Source of the DNA: Eudorina sp. 2006-703-Eu-15
Lineage: Eukaryota; Chlorophyta; Chlorophyceae; Chlamydomonadales; Volvocaceae
Direction: 5' to 3'
NCBI GenBank assembly: GCA_003117195.1
Contig: BDSI01000201.1
Coordinates: 57,575 to 121,574, forward strand
Length of the DNA stretch: 64,000 nt
The notes under the pieces are model-generated. The model saw only the letters and a list, made by a program, of their open reading frames with translations. It searched no databases and was not told where the DNA came from. The stretch's first letter is position 1; each line of letters begins with the position of its first letter. Position numbers and translations under genes: made by a program. Shown one piece after another: positions 52,887 through 64,000 of the stretch.

Positions 52887-55036
52887 CTACCACAAACCGC
52901 CATCCATCTTGCTCGCCACCCACCGCTGCACCTTCATCGCCTCCGACAAGCATCTCCGCGCCATTACCTGAACAGCAACACGGTATGCCCCCTGCCAGTC
53001 CACCGGGCAGCCCGCATCGAGAAGCCATTGCAGCACTTCCAGGGAGCAGCGACGCCTTATGGCATTGCTGAAGGTCTCCCCGACCGGGCCCCAGGGGCAG
53101 CCCAGGCGCCGCAGGCAGGCCAGCGTCGCCAGGTCGCTGTTGCACGCCGCAGGCGGGTGGCAGTTGTCGCCCTGTTAGGAGGAGGACGGTACTGGGTGTG
53201 TGCATGCATGGCATCATCTCAGAAGTCACTACGAACATCAGCAAACGAGTATGAAGACGGCAGCTGTGCATTTGGCGCCTGGGTTGACATCAAAGCCTCT
53301 TAGATTTCCCCCGCCATGCCGGCAGACGGACATCAGTGACGCAAGGCGTATGCAGCTGAGCTGCAATGGCCCGTTGTCCATCATGTTTGCACTTCCCGGG
53401 CGCTTTGTGTCATTTTTGGCTGACATGCACGTTTGATACCAAAGTGCTGAGCTGTGGTGCCACTGGCGTGAGGGTTGATCAACGGGAGAATGAGAACCCG
53501 CAATGTGGAGTTGTGGGCCGCACCCCATGCCCCGACGACCCTTACCTGCATCGGGCAGCCCTCAGCCACCAGCATCTCCAGGAGGGCGACGTTACCCGAC
53601 TCCACGGCGCGTTCAAAGGTGCCCTTGGCCCAGGGGCAGCCTTGCTCCCGCAGCCACCGTATCACCTCCACGCTACCTGATGCGGCTGCGTCGTGGGTCA
53701 GGCGGGGCTTTGCCCAACGGAATACGCGCTTTCCGATGGCCCGCGCCTCCAGGCCGGCCGCTAGCCACTGCAAGACATGGAGATGGCCGTTGCTGGCCGC
53801 AAGCCTTGCGACGCTTCGCGTGAAGCGGAAGCCCTTCACGTTGAGCGCTGCCAGGCACTCCATATCCTTCCGGGAAGCCGCCACCTCAGCGACTTTCCGG
53901 TTTCTGACGTCAACCAGCCCCTGCTCAGCCAGGAAGCGCAGCGCTCGCGGGTTGCGAGTGAGGATGGAACACTTCACGACGTCCTGCAAAACCTCGTCGT
54001 CGACAAACCTGTCGCGGTGCTGCAGCAGCACCTCCAAACGCTCCTCAACACCCTCGGTGAGATCATCAACGAGGCAACCACAGCCGCCGCGCAAGTCGCC
54101 ATGCCGGCCTTGCAGTCCGGAGTACTGGTCCGCCAGCCAGGCCACTTTATCCCGCCAGTCGGGGGTGCGACTGCTGATGGCTGCGACCAGTATTATCCGC
54201 CTGTTGGTGATCGTGCTGAGGGACTTGTCACCCAGCAGGGTCGGGATCATCCGCTTCAGCGAGGGAAGATCGAGTCCCCAAGCCGCATTAGGTAGAAGGG
54301 CCTGATCGCCTGGCCAGTATGACGGCCTATAAATAGAGGCTACAGGCCGCGACTTCAGCAGCCACTCCGCAATGGCGAAATGGCCGTTGCCGAGGATTCC
54401 ACGCATATTCAAGATGTCGAAGCCGCAGTGACGTGCCACCTTTTTCTTTAGGAGCCCCTCGCACAGGTCACGGCGACCTGCACATGCGGCTGCTGCGAAC
54501 GCCTCTATAGCGAGTGTCGCATTCCACCGCAACGTGGGTAAGCCCCGGCCCTGCAGCAGCCAGGGGACTAGCACGTCGAGCGTGCCGGCCTTCGCGGCGT
54601 CGCGGATGGCTTGTCCGATTGATATGCTGCAATCCATTTTGAGCAGCCACCGGCACATCTCCAGGGAGCCGCTGGCGGCCGCCGCGCTGAACACCTCCTT
54701 GCCCAACGCCTCCTCGCGGAAGGTGCAGCCCGCCGCTGCCACAGCGACCTGAAGGTTAGCCAGTACGCCACTGCGGGCCGTGAGGACGAGGAGGCAGCGC
54801 CGCTGCTTCAAGGTCAGGTCCCGCGTTGAGTCCGGGCTGCCCCAGCGCATGGCGAAGGCGTGCTGCGGCACCGGACACGATACCTTGACCGTGATCATGT
54901 CGCGGAAGAGCTCCCTGGCGGCTTTGCTCATTTGCCGCATATTGCAGGTTATTTCATTTGGGTCAAGGGAGGTGGAGATACGGACCCAAAGGTCTCGAGG
55001 CACTTCGGCCCAAGTCGTTAAACCAGAAACAGACAT
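52887..55036 (-). CDS. F-box-like and ankyrin-repeat protein
   Basis: Exon 1 (55036-53546) encodes 497 residues. Exon 2 (53171-52887) joins in phase 0 and adds 94 residues to a TAG, giving about 591 residues. The N-terminus WAEVPRDLWVRISTSLDPNE ... RQMSKAARELFRD resembles the short F-box-like motif common in the expanded volvocine ankyrin family. It is followed by divergent ankyrin-type helices spaced at roughly 30 residues (FSAAAASGSLEMCRWLLKMD; AARLAASNGHLHVLQWLA-type; AAASGSVEVIRWLREQGCPW; CSLEVLQWLLDAGCPV). The role would be protein binding, possibly as an SCF substrate adaptor, by analogy only. Exon 2 contains CAG|GTAATG near 52970, so the true C-terminus could instead lie in a later exon. 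No signal peptide or membrane span is present. Confidence 0.8.
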
Positions 55037-56292
55037 CCCACACTCTCCGAATTACTGCTTTCACTTTGGTTTACGGTAGTCCGGTCCAAGGAGAAGCGAG
55101 AGACGTAACTAGTGGTGTGTCGGTGCTGAGCAGAGTTTTCGCCAACGTACTAGCCAGACATCAAGGTCAAAGCTGTTCCAGGCATTTTTACAGGAGATTA
55201 TCTAAAGGACCTCAAGGAGCATTTTTCACTAGGTTTTAATTTACCCTCCGAAACCAGACAGTGAACGACTTTTCGTAAACAGCGTCGAGGCAGAGAAATA
55301 ATGCATGTCTTGGAAAAAAGCTTCGCAATTAAGGTCGCTGGCTGGAGCTATGGTAACAACCTACGTGAAAGTTTTGTCAACGTGGAATCACGCACTCATC
55401 TAGAGTTATATTTCGTTTGTGATTTTGTAGGCCGTGCATATTTGCTCATTGTCACGATTGTGTCAACCCTGCCGTAAATGCAAAAGGTACCTGGATAGCC
55501 GAGGGTATCTACGGTGGAATTGTCTGCGTGTTGACACGCGCGTACCCCACTTCTTTACGGCATGCATGGGTACACACTTCGTGGAAACCCGGCTGGGTTG
55601 TAACGGTACCATGTGAGCACGGCGGCTGGGTTACACATATTAGGTTGCAGTACTCCATTGCGCAAGGGCAAGAGTATCCAGCAGTATTCCCAGACATACA
55701 AAAGCCATCAAAAATTCCGGAACAAACCCTTGGCCTGACCAGAATACACCCGTAACCGAAGGGGCCGTCCCTAGGCTGCCAGCAACAACACGTTGCCGCG
55801 CGTTGCCCGACGTTGCCGGCCACTGCTGATGTTGTATCGTAACACTAACTTGGGGATGGGCTTCCGGACCTCAATGCCTTGGAGCCACGTATCTCGGCAT
55901 GCACACCGCCCACCACCACCCATTAAACCGCACTATTAAACCCACCCAGCGCACCTACTCTACACGAAGTGGAAATCCGAGGCGGTTGGTCCTGGCAACA
56001 AGGATCCCTCCTCGTCCGTTCACCCGCACCTCACCCACGAATTCCAGGTGGCCTGCAAAGAGGCGTGTTTAGTAAAGCATGTAATCGCATGGGTGGTCAC
56101 ATAACGAATGGCAATCAGGCTGAAACCGCAAGGGGAGGAACAGGGAGGAACGTCGGGGAGCCTTGGTGCCTTATGGTTTTACTTGATTGCTTCGTGGACG
56201 ACCGAACCCAACCGCCAGGAGCCGAAAGCCGAACCGAAAGCGCGTGCTCGGCCGCCAGATGGTAAGTTGGAAACTTCGTTCTTTCAAACCAT
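55037..56292. other. Gene-free spacer before the satellite
   Basis: 1.25 kb of lower-GC sequence with no supported gene or RNA. It includes the promoter side of the minus-strand ankyrin gene, with no clear TATA box. Its right edge passes into the satellite through GCTGGT units before GCGGGT takes over. Confidence 0.6.
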
Positions 56293-59200
56293 GCTGGTGC
56301 TGGTGCTGGTGCGGGTGCGGGTGCGGGTGCGGGTGCGGGTGCGGGTGCGGGTGCGGGTGGGGGTGCGGGTGGCGGGTGCGGGTGCGGGTGCGGGTGCGGG
56401 TGCGGGTGCGGGTGGCGGGTGCGGGTGCGGGTGCGGGTGCGGGTGCGGGTGCGGGTGGCGGGGGGGCGGGTGCGGGTGCGGGTGCGCGGTGCGGGTGCGG
56501 GTGCGGGTGCGGGTGCGGGTGCGGGTGCGGGTGCGGGTGCGGGTGCGGGTGCGGGTGGCGGGTGCGGGTGCGGTGCGGGTGCGGGTGCGGGTGCGGGTGC
56601 GGTGCGGTGGCGGGTGCGGGTGCGGGTGCGGGTGCGGGTGCGGGTGCGGGTGCGGGTGCGGGTGCGGGTGCGGGTGCGGTGCGGGTGCGGGTGCGGGTGC
56701 GGGTGCGGGTGCGGTGCGGGTGCGGTGCGGTGCGGGTGCGGGTGCGGGTGCGGGTGCGGGCGGTTGCGGTGCGGGTGCGGGTGCGGGCGGGTGCGGGTGC
56801 GGGTGCGGGTGCGGGTGCGGTGCGGGTGCGGGTGCGGGTGCGGTCGGTGCGGGTGCGCGGGTGCGGTGCGGGCGGTGCGGGTGCGTGGTGCGGGTGCGGG
56901 TGCGGTGCGGGTGCGGTGCGGGTGCGGGTGCGGGTGCGGGTGCGGGTGCGGGTGCGGGTGCGGGTGCGGGTGGCGGGTGCGGGTGCGGGTGCGGGTGCGG
57001 GTGCGGGTGCGGGTGCGGGTGCGGTGCGGCGTGCGGGTGCGGGTGCGGGTGCGGGTGCGGGTGCGGGCGGGTGCGGGTGCGGGTGCGGGTGCGGGTGCGG
57101 GTGCGGGTGCGGGTGCGGGTGCGGGTGCGGGTGCGGGTGCGGGTGCGGGTGCGGGTGCGGGTGCGGGTGCGGGTGCGGGTGCGGGTGCGGGTGCGGGTGC
57201 GGGTGCGGGTGCGGGTGCGGTGCGGGTGCGGGTGCGGGTGCGGGTGCGGGTGCGGGTGCGGGTGCGGGTGCGGGTGCGGGTGCGCGGTGCGGGGTGCGGG
57301 TGCGGGTGCGGGTGCGGGTGCGGGTGCGGGTGCGGGTGCGGGTGCGGGTGCGGGTGCGGGTGCGGTGCGGGTGCGGGTGCGGGTGCGGGTGCGGGTGCGG
57401 GTGCGGTGCGGGTGCGGGTGCGGGTGCGGGTGCGGGTGCGGGTGCGGGTGCGGGTGCGGGCGGGTGCGGGTGCGGGTGCGGGTGCGGGTGCGGGCGGGTG
57501 CGGGTGCGGGTGCGGGTGCGGGTGCGGGTGCGGGTGCGGGTGCGGGTGCGGGTGCGGGTGCGGGTGCGGGTGCGGGTGCGGGTGCGGGTGCGGGTGCGGG
57601 TGCGGGTGCGGGTGCGGGTGCGGGTGCGGGTGCGGGTGCGGTGCGGGTGCGGGTGCGGGTGCGGGTGCGGGTGCGGGTGCGGGTGCGGGTGCGGGTGCGG
57701 GTGCGGGTGCGGGTGCGGGTGCGGGTGCGGGTGCGGGTGCGGGTGCGGGTGCGGGTGCGGGTGCGGGTGCGGGTGCGGGTGCGGGTGCGGGTGCGGGTGC
57801 GGGTGCGGGTGCGGGTGCGGGTGCGGGTGCGGGTGCGGGTGCGGGTGCGGGTGCGGGTGCGGGTGCGGGTGCGGGTGCGGGTGCGGGTGCGGGTGCGGGT
57901 GCGGGTGCGGGTGCGGGTGCGGGTGCGGGTGCGGGTGCGGGTGCGGGTGCGGGTGCGGGTGCGGGTGCGGGTGCGGGTGCGGGTGCGGGTGCGGGTGCGG
58001 GTGCGGGTGCGGGTGCGGGTGCGGGTGCGGGTGCGGGTGCGGGTGCGGGTGCGGGTGCGGCGGGTGCGGGTGCGGGTGCGGGTGCGGGTGCGGGTGCGGG
58101 CGGGTGCGGGTGCGGGTGCGGGTGCGGGTGCGGGTGCGGGTGCGGGTGCGGGTGCGGGTGCGGGTGCGGGTGCGGGTGCGGGTGCGGGTGCGGGTGCGGG
58201 TGCGGGTGCGGGTGCGGGTGCGGGTGCGGGTGCGGGTGCGGTGCGGGTGCGGGTGCGGGTGCGGGTGCGGGTGCGGGTGCGGGTGCGGTGCGGGTGCGGG
58301 TGCGGGTGCGGGTGCGGGTGCGGGTGCGGGTGCGGGTGCGGGTGTGCGGGTGCGGGTGCGGGTGCGGGTGCGGGTGCGGGTGCGGGTGCGGGTGCGGGTG
58401 CGGGTGCGGGTGCGGTGCGGGTGCGGGTGCGGGTGCGGGTGCGGGTGCGGGTGCGGGTGCGGGTGCGGGTGCGGGTGCGGGTGCGGGTGCGGGTGCGGGT
58501 GCGGGTGCGGGTGCGGGTGCGGGTGCGGGTGCGGGTGCGGGTGCGGGTGCGGGTGCGGGTGCGGGTGCGGGTGCGGGTGCGGGTGCGGGTGCGGGTGCGG
58601 TGCGGGTGCGGGTGCGGGTGCGGGTGCGGGTGCGGGTGCGGTGCGGGTGCGGGCGGGTGCGGGTGCGGGTGCGGGTGCGGGTGCGGGTGCGGGTGCGGGT
58701 GCGGGTGCGGGTGCGGGTGCGGGTGCGGGTGCGGGTGCGGGTGCGGGTGCGGTGCGGGTGCGGGTGCGGGTGCGGGTGCGGGTGCGGGTGCGGGTGCGGG
58801 TGCGGGTGCGGGTGCGGGTGCGGGTGCGGGTGCGGGTGCGGGTGCGGGTGCGGGTGCGGTGCGGTGCGGGTGCGGGTGCGGGTGCGGGTGCGTGTGCGGG
58901 TGCGGGTGCGGGTGCGGGTGCGGGTGCGGGTGCGGGTGCGGGTGCGGGTGCGGGTGCGGGTGCGGGTGCGGGTGCGGGTGCGGGTGCGGGTGCGGGTGCG
59001 GGTGCGGGTGCGGGTGCGGGTGCGGGTGCGGGCGGGTGCGGTGCGGGTGCGGGTGCGGGTGCGGGTGCGGGTGCGGGTGCGGGTGCGGGTGCGGGTGCGG
59101 GTGCGGGTGCGGGTGCGGGTGCGGGTGCGGGTGCGGTGCGGGTGCGGTGCGGGTGCGGGTGCGGGTGCGGGTGCGGGTGCGGGTGCGGGTGCGGGTGCGG

Positions 59201-62200
59201 GTGCGGGTGCGGGTGCGGGTGCGGGTGCGGGTGCGGGTGCGGGTGCGGGTGCGGGTGCGGGTGCGGGTGCGGGTGCGGGTGCGGGTGCGGGCGGGTGCGG
59301 GTGCGGGTGCGGGTGCGGGTGCGGGTGCGGGTGCGGGTGCGGGTGCGGGTGCGGGTGCGGGTGCGGGTGCGGGTGCGGGTGCGGGTGCGGGTGCGGGTGC
59401 GGGTGCGGGTGCGGTGCGGTGTGCGGGTGCGGGTGCGGGTGCGGGTGCGGGTGCGGGTGCGGGTGCGGGTGCGGGTGCGGGTGCGGGTGCGGGTGCGGGT
59501 GCGGGTGCGGGTGCGGGTGCGGGTGCGGGTGCGGGTGCGGGTGCGGGTGCGGGTGCGGGTGCGGGTGCGGGTGCGGGTGCGGGTGCGGGTGCGGGTGCGG
59601 GTGCGGGTGCGGGTGCGGGTGCGGGTGCGGGTGCGGGTGCGGGTGCGGGTGCGGGTGCGGGTGCGGGTGCGGGTGCGGGTGCGGGTGCGGGTGCGGGTGC
59701 GGGTGCGGGTGCGGGTGCGGGTGCGGGTGCGGGTGCGGGTGCGGGTGCGGGTGCGGGTGCGGGTGCGGGTGCGGGTGCGGGTGCGGGTGCGGGTGCGGGT
59801 GCGGGTGCGGGTGCGGGTGCGGGTGCGGGTGCGGGTGCGGGTGCGGGTGCGGGTGCGGGTGCGGGTGCGGGTGCGGGTGCGGGTGCGGTGCGGGTGCGGG
59901 TGCGGGTGCGGGTGCGGGTGCGGGTGCGGGTGCGGGTGCGGGTGCGGGTGCGGGTGCGGGTGCGGGTGCGGGTGCGGGTGCGGGTGCGGGTGCGGGTGCG
60001 GGTGCGGGTGCGGGTGCGGGTGCGGGTGCGGGTGCGGGTGCGGGTGCGGGTGCGGGTGCGGGTGCGGGTGCGGGTGCGGGTGCGGGTGCGGGTGCGGGTG
60101 CGGGTGCGGGTGCGGGTGCGGGTGCGGGTGCGGGTGCGGGTGCGGGTGCGGGTGCGGGTGCGGGTGCGGGTGCGGGTGCGGGCGGGTGCGGGTGCGGGTG
60201 CGGGTGCGGGTGCGGGTGCGGGTGCGGGTGCGGGTGCGGGTGCGGGTGCGGGTGCGGGTGCGGGTGCGGGTGCGGGTGCGGGTGCGGGTGCGGGTGCGGG
60301 TGCGGGTGCGGGTGCGGGTGCGGGTGCGGGTGCGGGTGCGGGTGCGGGTGCGGGTGCGGGTGCGGGTGCGGGTGCGGGTGCGGGTGCGGGTGCGGGTGCG
60401 GGTGCGGGTGCGGGTGCGGGTGCGGGTGCGGGTGCGGGTGCGGGCGGGTGCGGGTGCGGGTGCGGGTGCGGGTGCGGGTGCGGGTGCGGGTGCGGGCGGG
60501 TGCGGTGCGGGTGCGGGTGCGGGTGCGGGTGCGGGTGCGGGTGCGGGTGCGGGTGCGGGTGCGGGTGCGGGCGGGTGCGGGTGCGGGTGCGGGTGCGGGC
60601 GGGTGCGGGTGCGGGTGCGGGTGCGGGTGCGGGCGGGTGCGGGTGCGGGTGCGGGTGCGGGTGCGGGTGCGGGTGCGGGTGCGGGTGCGGGTGCGGGTGC
60701 GGGTGCGGGTGCGGGTGCGGGTGCGGGTGCGGGTGCGGGTGCGGGTGCGGGTGCGGGTGCGGGTGCGGGTGCGGGTGCGGGTGCGGGTGCGGGTGCGGGT
60801 GCGGGTGCGGGTGCGGGTGCGGGTGCGGGTGCGGGTGCGGGTGCGGGTGCGGGTGCGGTGTGCGGGTGCGGGTGCGGGTGCGGGTGCGGGTGCGGGTGCG
60901 GGTGCGGGTGCGGGTGCGGGTGCGGGTGCGGTGCGGGTGCGGGTGCGGTGCGGGTGCGGGTGCGGGTGCGGGTGCGGGTGCGGGTGCGGGTGCGGGTGCG
61001 GGTGCGGGTGCGGGTGCGGGTGCGGGTGCGGGTGCGGGTGCGGGTGCGGGTGCGGGTGCGGGTGCGGGTGCGGGTGCGGGTGCGGGTGCGGGTGCGGGTG
61101 CGGGTGCGGGTGCGGGTGCGGGTGCGGGTGCGGGCGGGTGCGGGTGCGGGTGCGGGTGCGGGTGCGGGTGCGGGTGCGGGTGCGGGTGCGGGTGCGGGTG
61201 CGGGTGCGGGTGCGGGTGCGGGTGCGGGTGCGGGCGGGTGCGGGTGCGGGTGCGGGTGCGGGTGCGGGTGCGGGTGCGGGTGCGGGTGCGGGTGCGGGTG
61301 CGGGTGCGGGTGCGGGTGTGCGGGTGCGGGTGCGGGTGCGGGTGCGGGTGCGGGTGCGGGTGCGGGTGCGGGTGCGGTGTGCGGTGCGGGTGCGGGTGCG
61401 GGTGCGGGTGCGGGTGCGGGTGCGGGTGCGGGTGCGGGTGCGGGTGCGGGTGCGGGTGCGGGTGCGGGTGCGGGTGCGGGTGCGGGTGCGGGTGCGGGTG
61501 CGGGTGCGGGTGCGGGTGCGGGTGCGGGTGCGGGTGCGGGTGCGGGTGCGGGTGCGGGTGCGGGTGCGGGTGCGGGTGCGGGTGCGGGTGCGGGTGCGGG
61601 TGCGGGTGCGGGTGCGGGTGCGGGTGCGGGTGCGGGTGCGGGTGCGGGTGCGGGTGCGGGTGCGGGTGCGGGTGCGGGTGCGGGTGCGGGTGCGGGTGCG
61701 GGTGCGGGTGCGGGTGCGGGTGCGGGTGCGGGTGCGGGTGCGGGTGCGGGTGCGGGTGCGGGTGCGGGTGCGGGTGCGGGTGCGGGTGCGGGTGCGGGTG
61801 CGGGTGCGGGTGCGGGTGCGGGTGCGGGTGCGGGTGCGGGTGCGGGTGCGGGTGCGGGTGCGGGTGCGGGTGCGGGTGCGGGTGCGGGTGCGGGTGCGGG
61901 TGCGGGTGCGGGTGCGGGTGCGGGTGCGGGTGCGGGTGCGGGTGCGGGTGCGGGTGCGGGTGCGGGTGCGGGTGCGGGTGCGGGTGCGGGTGCGGGTGCG
62001 GGTGCGGGTGCGGGTGCGGGTGCGGGTGCGGGTGCGGGTGCGGTGCGGGTGCGGGTGCGGGTGCGGGTGCGGGTGCGGGTGCGGGTGCGGGTGCGGGTGC
62101 GGGTGCGGGTGCGGGTGCGGGTGCGGGTGCGGGTGCGGGTGCGGGTGCGGGTGCGGGTGCGGGTGCGGGTGCGGGTGCGGGTGCGGGTGCGGGTGCGGGT

Positions 62201-64000
62201 GCGGGTGCGGGTGCGGGTGCGGGTGCGGGTGCGGGTGCGGGTGCGGGTGCGGGTGCGGGTGCGGGTGCGGGTGCGGGTGCGGGTGCGGGTGCGGGTGCGG
62301 GTGCGGGTGCGGGTGCGGGTGCGGGTGCGGGTGCGGGTGCGGGTGCGGGTGCGGGTGCGGGTGCGGGTGCGGGTGCGGGTGCGGGTGCGGGTGCGGGTGC
62401 GGGTGCGGGTGCGGGTGCGGGTGCGGGTGCGGGTGCGGGTGCGGGTGCGGGTGCGGGTGCGGGTGCGGGTGCGGGTGCGGGTGCGGGTGCGGGTGCGGGT
62501 GCGGGTGCGGGTGCGGGTGCGGGTGCGGGTGCGGGTGCGGGTGCGGGTGCGGGTGCGGGTGCGGGTGCGGGTGCGGGTGCGGGTGCGGGTGCGGGTGCGG
62601 GTGCGGGTGCGGGTGCGGGTGCGGGTGCGGGTGCGGGTGCGGGTGCGGGTGCGGGTGCGGGTGCGGGTGCGGGTGCGGGTGCGGGTGCGGGTGCGGGTGC
62701 GGGTGCGGTGCGGGTGCGGGTGCGGGTGCGGGTGCGGGTGGCGGGTGCGGGTGCGGGTGCGGGTGCGGGTGCGGGTGCGGGTGCGGGTGCGGGTGCGGGT
62801 GCGGGTGCGGGTGCGGGTGCGGGTGCGGGTGCGGGTGCGGGTGCGGGTGCGGGTGCGGGTGCGGGTGCGGGTGCGGGTGCGGGTGCGGGTGCGGGTGCGG
62901 GTGCGGGTGCGGGTGCGGGTGCGGGTGCGGGTGCGGGTGCGGGTGCGGGTGCGGGTGCGGGTGCGGGTGCGGGTGCGGGTGCGGGTGCGGGTGCGGGTGC
63001 GGGTGCGGGTGCGGGTGCGGGTGCGGGTGCGGGTGCGGGTGCGGGTGCGGGTGCGGGTGCGGGTGCGGGTGCGGGTGCGCGGGTGCGGGCGGGTGCGGTG
63101 CGGGTGCGGGTGCGGGTGCGGGTGCGGGTGCGGGTGCGGGTGCGGGTGCGGGTGCGGGTGCGGGTGCGGGTGCGGGTGCGGGTGCGGGTGCGGGTGGCGG
63201 GTGCGGGTGCGGTGCGGGTGCGGGTGCGGGTGCGGGTGCGGGTGCGGGTGCGGGTGCGGGTGCGGGTGCGGGTGCGGGTGCGGGTGCGGGTGCGGGTGCG
63301 GGTGCGGGTGCGGGTGCGGGTGCGGGTGCGGGTGCGGGTGCGGGTGCGGGTGCGGGTGCGGGTGCGGGTGCGGGTGCGGGTGCGGGTGCGGGTGCGGGTG
63401 CGGGTGCGGGTGCGGGTGCGGGTGCGGGTGCGGGTGCGGGTGCGGGTGCGGGTGCGGGTGCGGGTGCGGGTGCGGGTGCGGGTGCGGGTGCGGGTGCGGG
63501 TGCGGGTGCGGGTGCGGGTGCGGGTGCGGGTGCGGGTGCGGGTGCGGGTGCGGGTGCGGGTGCGGGTGCGGGTGCGGGTGCGGGTGCGGGTGCGGTGCGG
63601 TGCGGGTGCGGGTGCGGGTGCGGGTGCGGGTGCGGGTGCGGGTGCGGGTGCGGGTGCGGGTGCGGTGCGGGTGCGGGTGCGGGTGCGGGTGCGGGTGCGG
63701 GTGCGGGTGCGGGTGCGGGTGCGGGTGCGGGTGCGGGTGCGGGTGCGGGTGCGGGTGCGGGTGCGGGTGCGGGTGCGGGTGCGGTGCGGGTGCGGGTGCG
63801 GGTGCGGGTGCGGGTGCGGGTGCGGGTGCGGGTGCGGGTGCGGGTGCGGGTGCGGGTGCGGGTGCGGGTGCGGTGCGGGTGCGGGTGCGGGTGCGGGTGC
63901 GGGTGCGGGTGCGGTGCGGGTGCGGGTGCGGGTGCGGGTGCGGGTGCGGGTGCGGGTGCGGGTGCGGGTGCGGGTGCGGGTGCGGGTGCGGGTGCGGGTG
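56293..64000. repeat. Hexanucleotide satellite (GGGTGC)n, at least 7.7 kb
   Basis: From 56293 to the window end the sequence is almost only GCGGGT units, roughly 1280 of them. It starts with three GCTGGT units. Variants are single-unit shortenings (GCGGT, GCGGGC) and rare GTGTGC or GGCGGG. Variants are dense in the first 1.5 kb and rare afterwards, where hundreds of bases are perfect. A GGG every six bases gives continuous G-quadruplex potential on the + strand. It does not resemble the algal telomere repeat TTTTAGGG. No coding function is evident. Confidence 0.97.

Noticed and set aside
56293..64000. Telomere
   Set aside because: The unit GGGTGC differs from TTTTAGGG-type algal telomeres, and the array has many internal variants at its inner edge. 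A satellite is the safer call.
1..64000. tRNA or rRNA genes
   Set aside because: No cloverleaf-like or rRNA-like sequence was recognised by eye on either strand. A covariance-model scan would be needed to exclude degenerate copies.

Overview
The window looks like GC-rich nuclear DNA of a chlamydomonadalean (volvocine-type) green alga. Genes are split into many short exons whose GT-AG junctions can be phased by eye. Stop codons are followed by TGTAA, the algal poly(A) signal. Introns and spacers are full of simple repeats. The proteins carry Ala/Gly/Ser/Glu-rich inserts, and the families are eukaryotic: a full-size PDR/ABCG transporter, a DNAAF1/LRRC50-type LRR protein, a copper amine oxidase and an F-box-like ankyrin protein. 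The species cannot be named from the sequence alone.

Layout, left to right. (1) 272-1414 (+): last three exons of a membrane protein that starts before the window. (2) 1415-9058: 7.6 kb with no convincing gene. (3) 9059-12142 (-): one uninterrupted 1027-residue, mostly disordered protein of unknown function. (4) 12143-14306: gene-poor, less GC-rich DNA. (5) about 14307-20980 (+): LRR protein of the DNAAF1/LRRC50 (dynein-arm assembly) type, joined through a long acidic low-complexity exon to a C-terminal RING-H2 finger. (6) 21823-37716 (+): full-size PDR-type ABC transporter in 28 exons, about 1796 residues, with a one-base frameshift in exon 24 and Arg in place of the Walker A Lys of NBD1. 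(7) 37717-42516: no gene recognised. (8) 42517-51128 (-): copper amine oxidase in 18 exons, 739 residues, all catalytic residues present, ending in the peroxisomal signal SKL. (9) 52887-55036 (-): F-box-like/ankyrin-repeat protein. (10) about 56293-64000: an uninterrupted GGGTGC hexanucleotide satellite running off the window.

The genes are independent eukaryotic transcription units, not an operon. The strongest unexplained pattern is a dispersed short sequence (core CTACCAATTTCCTATACCCC). It recurs in introns of at least two genes, with a diverged version in a third, always in the sense orientation and usually 25-75 nt before the 3' splice site. It resembles the 3' part of an introner-like mobile intron family, or an unusually conserved branch-point region. 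A second repeated block sits in two amine oxidase introns in the antisense orientation and begins with a perfect 5' splice-site-like sequence.
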